DNA of 64,000 bases from positions 1,054,001 through 1,118,000 of the forward strand of contig OY969423.1 of NCBI GenBank assembly GCA_963699225.1, written 5' to 3'. Shown piece after piece: positions 1-7,960 of this stretch (positions within the stretch are counted from its first letter, which is position 1; each line of letters opens with the position of its first letter). The notes under the pieces are model-generated. The model worked only from the letters and a program-made list of their open reading frames with translations. It made no database searches and had not been told where the DNA came from. Origin of the DNA: VRUE01 sp963699225 (lineage in GTDB: Bacteria > Actinomycetota > Thermoleophilia > Solirubrobacterales > 70-9). The translations under genes and the position numbers were made by a program.

Positions 1-1043
1 CGGCCTACGACGTGCAGCAGGCCTGCGGCACCGGGCTGGAGACGACGATCCTGGTCGCCAACAAGATCGCCCTCGGGCAGATCGACGCCGGCATCGCCTG
101 CGGCGCCGACACCACCTCCGACGCGCCGATCGGGCTCAACGAGGGCCTGCGCGAAGTCCTGCTCGACGCCAACCGCGAGAAGTCGACCTTCGGCCGGGTC
201 AAGCAGCTGACCAGGGTCCGGCCCAGCCACGTCGTGCCGGCGATTCCCCGCAACGAGGAGCCGCGCACCGGCCTCTCGATGGGCGAGCACTGCGCGATCA
301 TGGCGGCGGAGTGGGAAGTCGGCCGCGAGGAGCAGGACGAGCTCGCGGTCAACAGCCACCACCACCTCGCCGCGGCCTACGAGCGCGGCTTCATGGACGA
401 CCTGGTCAGCTCCTACCTCGGCCTCGAGCGCGACCAGAACCTGCGCCCCGACTCCTCGACCGAGAAGCTGGCCAAGCTCGGCCCGGTCTTCGGTGGTCCC
501 GAGGGCACGATGACCGCGGCCAACTCGACTCCGCTCTCCGACGGCGCCTCGGCGGTGCTGCTGGCCTCTGAGGAGTGGGCGAAGGAGCGCGACCTGCCGG
601 TCCTCGCCTACTTCGTCGATGGCCAGACCGCTGCGGTCGACCACGTGCACAAGCGCGAGGGATTGCTGATGGCGCCGGCCTACGCGATGCCGCGCATGCT
701 CGACCGCATGGGCAGCGGCCTCGGCGATTTCGACTTCTACGAGATCCACGAGGCCTTCGCCGCCCAGGTGCTCTGCACGTTGAAGGCCTGGGAGGACCCG
801 TCCTTCTGCCGCGACCGCCTCGGCCGCTCCGAGCCGCTCGGCTCGATCGACCGTGAGCGGCTCAACGTCAACGGCGGCTCGCTTGCCGCCGGCCACCCCT
901 TTGCCGCGACCGGCGGGCGCATCGTCGCCAGCCTCGCCAAGGCCCTGCACGAGCGGGGCTCTGGCCGCGGCCTGATCAGCATCTGCGCGGCCGGCGGCCA
1001 GGGCGTCGTCGCCGCGCTTGAAAGCACAGGAGAGAACAAGTGA
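1..1043 (+). CDS. Thiolase (acetyl-CoA acyltransferase), 5' end cut by the window
   Basis: Thiolytic cleavage of 3-ketoacyl-CoA, or the reverse condensation. The frame is open from base 3 and starts inside the protein just before the nucleophile motif QACGTG; roughly the first 80-90 residues of a normal thiolase lie outside the window, so the GTG at 12 is not a true start. Downstream motifs are HEAFAAQVL (the FadI/trifunctional-type form of NEAFA), NGGSLAAGHPFAATGGR with the catalytic His, and CAAGGQG with the second catalytic Cys. The stop overlaps the next start (GTGA at 1040-1043), so it is coupled to the FabG4-like reductase. The gene set resembles mycobacterial fadA2-fabG4-htdX, which is why a FadA2-like role is favoured. 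Confidence 0.93.
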   Translation, partial: AYDVQQACGTGLETTILVANKIALGQIDAGIACGADTTSDAPIGLNEGLREVLLDANREKSTFGRVKQLTRVRPSHVVPAIPRNEEPRTGLSMGEHCAIMAAEWEVGREEQDELAVNSHHHLAAAYERGFMDDLVSSYLGLERDQNLRPDSSTEKLAKLGPVFGGPEGTMTAANSTPLSDGASAVLLASEEWAKERDLPVLAYFVDGQTAAVDHVHKREGLLMAPAYAMPRMLDRMGSGLGDFDFYEIHEAFAAQVLCTLKAWEDPSFCRDRLGRSEPLGSIDRERLNVNGGSLAAGHPFAATGGRIVASLAKALHERGSGRGLISICAAGGQGVVAALESTGENK

Positions 1044-2362
1044 GCGACCTCTACACGCAGGTAGTCAACTCGCCCCCGGGCCGGATGATCGCCGGCCGGG
1101 TCGGCTTGCCCCAACCGACGCAGCTAGAGCGCCACCAGCCCGGCGCGCCGGTCGTTTCCGGCGCCGTGCTCAGCGGCGGCGCCCCGCGCGGCCGGCTCGG
1201 CAAACGGATCGAGCAGGTGCTGGGCGATGCCGGCGCGGCCAAGCCCGAGACCTCGAGCTCCCCGGTCAAGGCGCTGGTCTTCGACGCCACCGGCATCGCC
1301 GACTCGACCGAGCTGGTCGAGCTGCAGCGCTTCTTCCACCCCAACGTGAAGCGGGTGCAGCGCTCCGGCCGCGTCGTCGTGCTCGGCACGCCCCCCGCTG
1401 GCCTGCCGCCTCGAGCGGCTACCGCGCAACGAGCCCTGGAGGGCTTCACTCGCTCGCTGGGCAAGGAGATCGGCCGCGGCATCGCCGTGCAGCTGGTCTA
1501 CGTCGCCGAGGGCGCCGAGGAGGAGATCGACTCCACCCTGCGCTTTTTGCTCTCCCCTCGCTCCGCCTACGTCTCCGGTCAGGTGGTCGAGATCGGCAAG
1601 GCAGTGACGAATACGCCTGAGCTCGACTGGGAGCGACCGCTAGAGGGCAAGGTGGCGCTGGTCACCGGCGCCTCGCGCGGTATCGGCGAGGCGATCGCCA
1701 CCACCCTGCACCGCGACGGCGCCGAGCTCGTCCTGCTCGACGTGCCGGCGCTCTCCGCCGACCTCAGCGCGGTCGCCGGGCGGCTCGGCGCCGAGACGAT
1801 CGAGCTCGACATCACCGATCCCGACGCGCCGCTGCAGATCGCCGCGGCGATCCCCGACGGCGTCGACGTGATCGTCCACAACGCCGGCGTCACCCGCGAT
1901 CGCACGATCGCCAAGATGCCGGAGGACCGCTGGAGCTCGCTGATGGAGATCAACCTCTCCAGCGAGGAGCGGATCAACGACGAGCTGCTCGAGCGCAAGC
2001 TGCTGCGGCCCAACGGCCGCATCGTCTGCGTCTCCTCGATGAGCGGCGTCGCCGGCAACTCCGGCCAGACCAACTACGCCACCTCGAAGGCCGGCGTGAT
2101 CGGCATGGTCGAAGCGCTGGCGCCCGACCTGGCCAAGCTCGAGGCGACGATCAACGCGGTCGCCCCCGGCTTCATCGAGACCCAGATGACGGCGAAGATG
2201 CCGATCGCGATCCGCGAAGCGGGCCGGCGGATGAACAGCATGTCGCAGGGCGGCCTGCCGGTCGACGTCGCCGAGACGATCGCCTGGTTCGCCAGCCCGG
2301 CCTCGACCGGCGTCACCGGCAACACGGTCCGCGTCTGCGGCCAGAGCCTGCTGGGGGCCTGA
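1040..2362 (+). CDS. fabG: High-molecular-weight 3-oxoacyl reductase (FabG4-like SDR)
   Basis: NAD(P)-dependent reduction of 3-oxoacyl thioesters. At 440 aa it is far longer than ordinary FabG (about 245 aa). Residues 1-200 form a divergent flavodoxin/Rossmann-like half without a nucleotide-binding motif, as in mycobacterial FabG4. The C-terminal half is a complete SDR: GASRGIGE near 210-217, HNAGV, the catalytic Ser in SSMSGVAG, Y346 and K350 in YATSK, then PGFIETQMT. GTG start overlaps the thiolase stop; the stop overlaps the next ATG (TGATG at 2360-2364). The coupling to thiolase and a MaoC hydratase suggests one CoA-linked fatty acid pathway. Substrate chain length is not visible in the sequence. 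Confidence 0.92.
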   Translation: MSDLYTQVVNSPPGRMIAGRVGLPQPTQLERHQPGAPVVSGAVLSGGAPRGRLGKRIEQVLGDAGAAKPETSSSPVKALVFDATGIADSTELVELQRFFHPNVKRVQRSGRVVVLGTPPAGLPPRAATAQRALEGFTRSLGKEIGRGIAVQLVYVAEGAEEEIDSTLRFLLSPRSAYVSGQVVEIGKAVTNTPELDWERPLEGKVALVTGASRGIGEAIATTLHRDGAELVLLDVPALSADLSAVAGRLGAETIELDITDPDAPLQIAAAIPDGVDVIVHNAGVTRDRTIAKMPEDRWSSLMEINLSSEERINDELLERKLLRPNGRIVCVSSMSGVAGNSGQTNYATSKAGVIGMVEALAPDLAKLEATINAVAPGFIETQMTAKMPIAIREAGRRMNSMSQGGLPVDVAETIAWFASPASTGVTGNTVRVCGQSLLGA

Positions 2363-3264
2363 TGAGCGCCCGCACCCTCGAGAGCTCGCCCAGCATCCTG
2401 CCGCTCTACGCGCGGGCCGCGGCGCCGATGGTCCCGGGCGCCTCGCTGCTGCCCTTCATCCCGGGCGGCGGCAAGGAGATCCCCGAGATCGAGCTGACCC
2501 TGCCGCAGGTCCGCGCCGAGGCCGAGCGGGTCGCCGCCTACAACCGCGTCTGCGGCTTCGACCTGCGCGACCACCTGCCCCCCACCTACCCGCACGTGCT
2601 GGCCTTCCCGCTGCAGATGGCGGTGATGGCCGATGGCAGCTTCCCCTTCGGCGCGGTCGGCCTCGTTCACGTCGAGAACCAGATCATCCAGCACCGGCGC
2701 ATCGGCCTCGACGAGGAGCTGACGATCAAGGTCAAGCCGACGAAGCTGGAGGAGCACCCGAAGGGCCGTACCTTCAGCTTGCAGACCAAGGTCAAGGCCG
2801 GCAACCGGATCGTCTGGGAGTCGACCAGCACGATGCTGCGCCGCGGCAGCGGCAACGGCTCTACTGCCAAGAGCCGCGCCGGCGAGGAGCTCGACCTCCC
2901 CGCCGGCGCCGAGTGGAAGCTCGGCGGCGACCTGGGGCGGCGCTACGCGGCCGTCTCGGGGGACCGCAACCCGATCCACATGCACGCCTGGACGGCGAAG
3001 CCGCTTGGCTTCCCACGGGCAATCGCGCACGGGATGTGGACCAAGGCGCGCTGCCTGGCGGCGCTAGAGAGCCGCCTGCCGGACGCCTTCCAGGTCGACG
3101 TGCGCTTCCGCAAGCCGATCCTGCTGCCCAGCCGGGTCGAGTTCGCAAGCAGTTCCGAGGGAGACGAAATCAAGTTTGCGGTGCGCGACGCAAAGCGCGG
3201 CACACCGCACCTCGACGGCTCGGTGAAGCCGCGCGAGGCCAAAGTCAACGACGGGAGGAAGTAG
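2362..3264 (+). CDS. MaoC-family (R)-hydratase/dehydratase, HtdX-like
   Basis: Predicted (R)-specific enoyl-CoA hydratase / 3-hydroxyacyl dehydratase of 300 aa, the double-hot-dog length. The C-terminal hot dog carries the hydratase-2 signature: YAAVSGDRNPIHMH (catalytic Asp and His) followed by GFPRAIAHGMW. The N-terminal half is a degenerate hot dog without this motif, which is usual for two-domain members. ATG 2362 overlaps the reductase stop. Together with the preceding two genes it mirrors mycobacterial fadA2-fabG4-htdX, and it would interconvert enoyl and 3-hydroxyacyl thioesters. Confidence 0.9.
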   Translation: MSARTLESSPSILPLYARAAAPMVPGASLLPFIPGGGKEIPEIELTLPQVRAEAERVAAYNRVCGFDLRDHLPPTYPHVLAFPLQMAVMADGSFPFGAVGLVHVENQIIQHRRIGLDEELTIKVKPTKLEEHPKGRTFSLQTKVKAGNRIVWESTSTMLRRGSGNGSTAKSRAGEELDLPAGAEWKLGGDLGRRYAAVSGDRNPIHMHAWTAKPLGFPRAIAHGMWTKARCLAALESRLPDAFQVDVRFRKPILLPSRVEFASSSEGDEIKFAVRDAKRGTPHLDGSVKPREAKVNDGRK

Positions 3265-3266
3265 AG

Positions 3267-4604
3267 ATGTCCACCGCAACTGAGGAGAAGGGCGTGGCCG
3301 AGCGCAGCATGGGCCTCGGCCTGCGCTGGCTCAACAAGCTGGCCGGCTCGGACCTGCTCGACCGCATCCGCATCCGCAAGCAGGTCGAGCGGGCGCTCTT
3401 CACCGGCACCAAGAACGGCTTCCGCTCGGCGACCGCCGCCGGGCGCACCTTCAAGGCCGCCCAGAACCTGACCGGGCCGGCCCGCCAGAAGCCGAGCAAG
3501 CCGCGGGCGATGTTCGACATCAGCCCCGACGACGAGCAGCAGATGCTGCAGGAAGGCGTGCGCGACTTCGCCGAGGCGAAGCTGCGGCCCGCTGCAAAGC
3601 AGGCCGACTTCGACAAGTCGACTCCGAGCGAGCTGCTCGAGCAGGCCAACGAGCTCGGCGTCAACATGCTCGGCGTCCCCGAGGAGCTCGGCGGGGTCAT
3701 GCACGAGCAGGCCGCGGTAACCAGCGTCCTGATCGGCGAGGCCCTCGCCCACGGCGACATGGGCATCGCCTACGCGGCGCTCGCCCCCGGCGCCGTTGCC
3801 ACCGCGATCGGCCACTGGGGCACGCCCGAGCAGGAGGCGACCTACCTGCCCTCTTTCACCGGCGAGGACACCCCGGCGGCGGCGCTGGCGATCCTCGAGC
3901 CGCGACCGCTGTTCGACCCGCTGAAGCTGGAGACGACAGCGGCCAAGAAGGGTGATGACTGGGTGCTGAGCGGAACCAAGTCGCTGCTCGCCCGGCCCAC
4001 CGAGTGCGAGCTCTTCCTCGTCGCCGCCGAGGCCGAGGGCATCGGCCCGGCGCTCTTCGTGATCGAGTCCGGCACCGCCGGGCTCACGGTCGAGGAGGAG
4101 CCGGCGATGGGGCTGCGCCCCGCCGCCACCGGCCGCTTGCTGCTCGAGGACGTGACGCTGCCCGCCGACGCCCTGCTCGGCGAGGGCAAGCGCGAGGACT
4201 ACGTCGAGTGCGTGCAGCGCGCCCGGCTCGCCTGGTGCGCTCTCGCCGTCGGCACCGCGCAGGCGACGCTCGACTACGTCAAGCAGTACGTCAACGAGCG
4301 CGTCGCCTTCGGCGAACCGATCTCCAATCGCCAGGGAGTTGCCTTCGCGGTCTCCGACATCGGCATTGAGAGCGAAGGCATGCGCCTCGCCACCTACCGC
4401 GGAGCCAGCCGCGCCGACCAAGGCCAAGACTTCGCTCGCGAGGCGGCGATGGCCCGCCGGCTCTGCGCCCAGAAGGGGATGCAGATCGGCTCCGAAGGAG
4501 TGCAGTTGCTCGGTGGCCACGGCTTCGTCAAGGAGCACCCGGTCGAGCGCTGGTACCGCGACCTCCGCGCAGCGGGCGTTATGGAGGGCGCCCTGCTCGT
4601 CTAG
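3267..4604 (+). CDS. Acyl-CoA dehydrogenase family protein (445 aa)
   Basis: FAD-dependent alpha,beta-dehydrogenation of acyl-CoA. The start ATG 3267 follows GGGAGGAAG by a few bases and lies 2 nt after the MaoC stop. Residues 1-80 are a basic extension not typical of the family; the acyl-CoA dehydrogenase fold begins near FDISPDDEQQML. The C-terminal domain shows VNERVAFGEPISNRQGVAF and the QLLGGHGFVKEHPVERWYRD segment typical of the FAD/quaternary interface. The usual catalytic Glu position near the C-terminus is not obvious by eye, and the middle domain is divergent, so substrate cannot be assigned. Co-directional and probably in one operon with its neighbours. Confidence 0.9.
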   Translation: MSTATEEKGVAERSMGLGLRWLNKLAGSDLLDRIRIRKQVERALFTGTKNGFRSATAAGRTFKAAQNLTGPARQKPSKPRAMFDISPDDEQQMLQEGVRDFAEAKLRPAAKQADFDKSTPSELLEQANELGVNMLGVPEELGGVMHEQAAVTSVLIGEALAHGDMGIAYAALAPGAVATAIGHWGTPEQEATYLPSFTGEDTPAAALAILEPRPLFDPLKLETTAAKKGDDWVLSGTKSLLARPTECELFLVAAEAEGIGPALFVIESGTAGLTVEEEPAMGLRPAATGRLLLEDVTLPADALLGEGKREDYVECVQRARLAWCALAVGTAQATLDYVKQYVNERVAFGEPISNRQGVAFAVSDIGIESEGMRLATYRGASRADQGQDFAREAAMARRLCAQKGMQIGSEGVQLLGGHGFVKEHPVERWYRDLRAAGVMEGALLV

Positions 4605-4633
4605 CGCCAAGCGCTGAGAGCTGAAAGGAACTG

Positions 4634-5854
4634 ATGATCAATCTCGAGATACCCAAGAAGTTCAAGCCCCTCGCCAGCCAGGCGAACCAGGTCGCGACCG
4701 AGGTCTTCCGACCGATCTCGCGCAAGTACGACGAGGCCGAGCACTCCTATCCCAAGGAGCTCGACATGCTGGCCTCGCTGATCGACGGCATGAACGAGGG
4801 CTCCGACATCGGCGGCGCCGGTGCGGCCGGCGTGCGCCGCGAGTCAAACGGCGACGCCGAGGCGGGCAACCGCAACGGCTCCAACCTCTCCACCGTGCTC
4901 GGCATCATCGAGCTCTGCTGGGGCGACGTCGGCCTGCTGCTCTCGATGCCCCGCCAAGGCCTCGGCAACTCGGCGATCGCCTCGGTGGCGAGCGACGAGC
5001 AGCTGAAGCAATACGGCGGCAAGTGGGCGGCGATGGCGATCACCGAGCCCGAGGCGGGCTCCGACTCGGCCGCGATCCGCACCACGGCCGACCTCGACGG
5101 CGACGAGTACGTGCTCAACGGCGAGAAGATCTTCGTCACCTCGGGCGACCGCGCCGACCTGATCGTGGTCTGGGCCTCGCTCGACCGCAAAGTCGGGCGG
5201 GCGGCGATCAGGTCGTTCATCGTCGAGCGCGACAACCCGGGACTGAAGCTGGACCGGCTCGAGCACAAGCTCGGCATCCGGGCCTCGGACACCGCCAACT
5301 TCACCCTGCAGGATTGCCGGGTGCCGACGGAAGCGCTGCTGGGCGATCCAGAGGTCAAGTCCGATCCCAAGCAGGGCTTCGGCGGCGCCATGCAGACGTT
5401 CGACAACACGCGGCCGCTGGTCGCCGCGATGGCGGTCGGCGTTGCCCGCGCCTCGCTTGAGGAGACGCGCAAGCAGCTCGCCGAGGCGGGTGTCGAGATC
5501 GACTACGACACGCCGGCACTCTCGCAGTCGGCAGCCGCGGCTCGTTACCTCGAGATGGAGTCCGACTACGAGGCGTCGCTGCTGCTCACCCTGCAGGCGG
5601 CCTGGATGGCCGACAACGGCAAGCCAAACTCGCTGCAGGCCTCGATGGCCAAGGCGAAGGCGGGGCGCACTTGCGTCGACGTGGCGCTTGGTTGCGTCGA
5701 GCTGTGTGGGTCGATTGGGTATGGCGAGAACGAGTTGCTCGAGAAGTGGGCACGCGATGCCAAGATCCTCGACATTTTCGAGGGGACGCAGCAGATTCAA
5801 CTGCTGATCGTGGCTCGACAGTTGCTGGGTAAGTCCTCTTCTGAACTCCGATAG
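4634..5854 (+). CDS. Acyl-CoA dehydrogenase (406 aa)
   Basis: Second acyl-CoA dehydrogenase of the cluster, 29 nt after the first, with GAAAGGAACTG before ATG 4634. FAD/substrate motifs are clear: AMAITEPEAGSDSAAIRT, KIFVTSGDRADLIVVW, and LCGSIGYGENELLEKWARDAKILDIFEGTQQIQ, the classical C-terminal motif in which EGT marks the end of the catalytic domain. It lacks the basic N-terminal extension of its neighbour, and the two are not close copies. The pair may form a heteromer, as known for some actinobacterial steroid and lipid FadE pairs, but that is inference. The gene is followed by a long palindrome. Confidence 0.93.
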   Translation: MINLEIPKKFKPLASQANQVATEVFRPISRKYDEAEHSYPKELDMLASLIDGMNEGSDIGGAGAAGVRRESNGDAEAGNRNGSNLSTVLGIIELCWGDVGLLLSMPRQGLGNSAIASVASDEQLKQYGGKWAAMAITEPEAGSDSAAIRTTADLDGDEYVLNGEKIFVTSGDRADLIVVWASLDRKVGRAAIRSFIVERDNPGLKLDRLEHKLGIRASDTANFTLQDCRVPTEALLGDPEVKSDPKQGFGGAMQTFDNTRPLVAAMAVGVARASLEETRKQLAEAGVEIDYDTPALSQSAAAARYLEMESDYEASLLLTLQAAWMADNGKPNSLQASMAKAKAGRTCVDVALGCVELCGSIGYGENELLEKWARDAKILDIFEGTQQIQLLIVARQLLGKSSSELR

Positions 5855-5860
5855 GTAAGA

Positions 5861-5933
5861 GGGCCCGGGTGCCCCTCCCCAAAACGCGCGGCAGAGCCGC
5901 GCTTGAGTGTTTTGGGGAGGGGCACCCGGGCCC
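5861..5933. repeat. 25-bp perfect inverted repeat with nested hairpin (structured intergenic palindrome)
   Basis: Arms 5861-5885 and 5909-5933 are perfect complements of 25 bp. The loop contains its own hairpin, GCGCGGC-AGA-GCCGCGC (5886-5902), followed by TTGAGT. Only three T follow, so it is not a classic intrinsic terminator, although it lies between co-directional genes. The loop layout (GCGC stem, then TGAGT) is shared with the palindrome at 48190-48257, whose arms are different. Confidence 0.85.
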
Positions 5934-5984
5934 TTTCAGCTTCCCCAGTTCAGCGGGGGCTCTCGTAAGGCAGACTGCCGAGCC

Positions 5985-7421
5985 GTGAACTTCATTGAAG
6001 AGCTCGAGCGGTCTCCAGCGTCGCGGCTTGGAATCGTCGCTGTTGATGCTGAGGGAAATCGGCGGGACTGGTACTTCGGAGAATTGATTGCCCAGTCGGC
6101 GGGGCTTTCGGGAGCGTTTGCTGCTCGCGGCGTCAAGCGCGGGGATGTGGTGATGACTCTCGTTGGGAACCGGATCGAGTGGGTTCTCTCGTTGCTTGCC
6201 TGCTGGCGGATGGGGGCGGTGGCGCTGCCCTGCAGCACGATGTTGCGGCGGCAGGATTTGGCGTTGCGGGTGGCTGCGGCTGATCCGACGCTTTGTGTGG
6301 GCGAGGACTCGCTGTTGGCGGAATTGCCGGAGGGGGTGGCGACTATGACCATGGATGAGGTCGGGGCGGCGCTCGATGAGGATTTGCCGCAGGAGACGCC
6401 GGCGCCGGCTGAAGACATGGATGCTGAGGATCCGGCGTTGATCGTCTTTACCTCGGGAACTACCGGGGAGCCGCGGGGGGTGGTGCATGGATATCGCTAC
6501 CTGCTCGGGCAGCAGGGGCAGGCCGAGCACTGGTTTGGGGCGCGCAAGAGGGAGCTGGCCTGGTGCACTACGGCTACCGGGTGGTCGAAGTCGGCTCGTA
6601 ACGTCTTCCTGGCGCCCTGGCTAACCGGGGCGGCGGCGGTGATCCACGATGGGCGCTTCGACCCGGGCGAGCGGCTCGATTTCGTTGAGGCGCTTGGCGT
6701 CAACGTGCTTTGCCAGGCGCCGACCGAGTACCGGATGATCGCCAAGCGCACTGCTCTGCGCCCACTCCCGAAGCTGCGCCGCATGGTCTCGGCCGGGGAG
6801 CCGCTGGAGGCCGAGACAATCGCCGCCTGGCGCGCCGCGACCGGGCTAGAGACCGCGGATGGCTACGGCCAGACCGAGACCGGCCACGTCAGCGGCAACC
6901 ACGTCGGCGTGCCGGTCCGCGAGGGCTCGATGGGCAAGCCGCTGCCGGGGCTGGACGTCCGCCTGGTCGAGGGCGAACTGCAGCTGCGCGCCGCCTCCTC
7001 CCCCACCTTCTTCTCGCGCTACCTCGATGGCGAGCGCTTCGAGGACGAGTGGTGGCCGACAGGAGACCTGATCCGCGAAGACGGGGACGGCTACCTCTTC
7101 TTCGAGGGCCGCGACGACGACATCATCCTCTCCGCCGGCTACCGGATCGGGCCTTTCGAGGTGGAGTCGGCACTGCTCTCCCACCCCGCGGTCGCCGAGG
7201 CCGCGGCTGTCGCCGCGCCGGACCCCGAGCGTGGAGCGGTGGTGCGAGCGATCGTCGTGCCCTACGGGCGCGAGCCGAGCGAGGAGCTGGCCCGCGAGCT
7301 GCAGGAGCACTGCAAGCGCGAGACCGCCCCCTACAAGTTCCCCCGCATCGTCGAGTTCGCCGCCGAGCTGCCGAAGACGAGCAGCGGCAAGGTCAAGCGG
7401 GCGCAGCTGCGTCAGGGGTAA
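5985..7421 (+). CDS. AMP-binding acyl-CoA synthetase/ligase
   Basis: ATP-dependent activation of a carboxylic acid to its CoA thioester via acyl-AMP. The ANL signature is complete: TSGTTGEPRG (P-loop-like A3), DGYGQTETGH (A5), GDLIREDGDGYLFFEGRDDDIIL (A7/A8 hinge), and PKTSSGKVKRAQLR with the catalytic C-terminal Lys. Start chosen at GTG 5985 (478 aa), because reading further upstream runs into the palindrome. Length is slightly short for the family. Codons in the first about 600 nt end mostly in G, while those after about 6700 end mostly in C, like the neighbours. Position next to the beta-oxidation cluster suggests it supplies acyl-CoA. Confidence 0.92.
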   Translation: MNFIEELERSPASRLGIVAVDAEGNRRDWYFGELIAQSAGLSGAFAARGVKRGDVVMTLVGNRIEWVLSLLACWRMGAVALPCSTMLRRQDLALRVAAADPTLCVGEDSLLAELPEGVATMTMDEVGAALDEDLPQETPAPAEDMDAEDPALIVFTSGTTGEPRGVVHGYRYLLGQQGQAEHWFGARKRELAWCTTATGWSKSARNVFLAPWLTGAAAVIHDGRFDPGERLDFVEALGVNVLCQAPTEYRMIAKRTALRPLPKLRRMVSAGEPLEAETIAAWRAATGLETADGYGQTETGHVSGNHVGVPVREGSMGKPLPGLDVRLVEGELQLRAASSPTFFSRYLDGERFEDEWWPTGDLIREDGDGYLFFEGRDDDIILSAGYRIGPFEVESALLSHPAVAEAAAVAAPDPERGAVVRAIVVPYGREPSEELARELQEHCKRETAPYKFPRIVEFAAELPKTSSGKVKRAQLRQG

Positions 7422-7430
7422 TCTGAGCGG

Positions 7431-7943
7431 GTGGCAGCCAGCAGCCAGTCAACCGACGCCGCAGCTGTGGGCCGCGCCTACTTCGAAGCGGTCGGCGAGC
7501 GTGACCTCGACGCGATGACCGCCTTCTACGAGCCAGGCGGCACCGGTGAGATCCACGGCTTGATCGAGCTGCATGTGCCGGGCTCCTACCGCGCCTGGTT
7601 CGGCGACCTCTTCGCGGCCTTCCCGGACTTCGAGCTGGAGATCGTCGAGGTGGTGGCCGAGGGGAACAAGGCGGTCGTCCGCTGGAGCGCGATCGGCACC
7701 TTCAACGGCTCGACCCGCTTCGAAGGGCTCGACCCCAACGGCGCTCGGGTCGAGATCCAGGGATGCGACGTGCTCACCATCCGCGACGGCCGCATCCAGC
7801 GCAATGACGCATACCTGAACGCCGCCGACCTCGCTCGCCAACTCGGCGCCCTACCTCCGGCCGGCTCGCCGGTCGAGCGGGCGATGACCGCCGCGCTCAA
7901 CATCAAGACCCACTTCACCGACGCGATCCACCAGCGCGGCTAG
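7431..7943 (+). CDS. NTF2-like / SnoaL-fold protein
   Basis: A 170-aa single-domain protein with an NTF2/SnoaL cone fold: VGRAYFEAVGERDLDAMTAFY at the N-terminus, then YRAWFGDLFAAFPDFELEIVEVVAEGNKAVVRW and CDVLTIRDGRIQRNDAYLN. This pattern is typical of ester cyclase/ketosteroid-isomerase-like proteins. It starts at a GTG only 9 nt after the ligase stop, so it is probably co-transcribed. The family includes cyclases, isomerases, hydratases and proteins without catalysis; which applies here cannot be said. Confidence 0.8.
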   Translation: MAASSQSTDAAAVGRAYFEAVGERDLDAMTAFYEPGGTGEIHGLIELHVPGSYRAWFGDLFAAFPDFELEIVEVVAEGNKAVVRWSAIGTFNGSTRFEGLDPNGARVEIQGCDVLTIRDGRIQRNDAYLNAADLARQLGALPPAGSPVERAMTAALNIKTHFTDAIHQRG

Positions 7944-7960
7944 CGGGTCGCGCGACGGGG

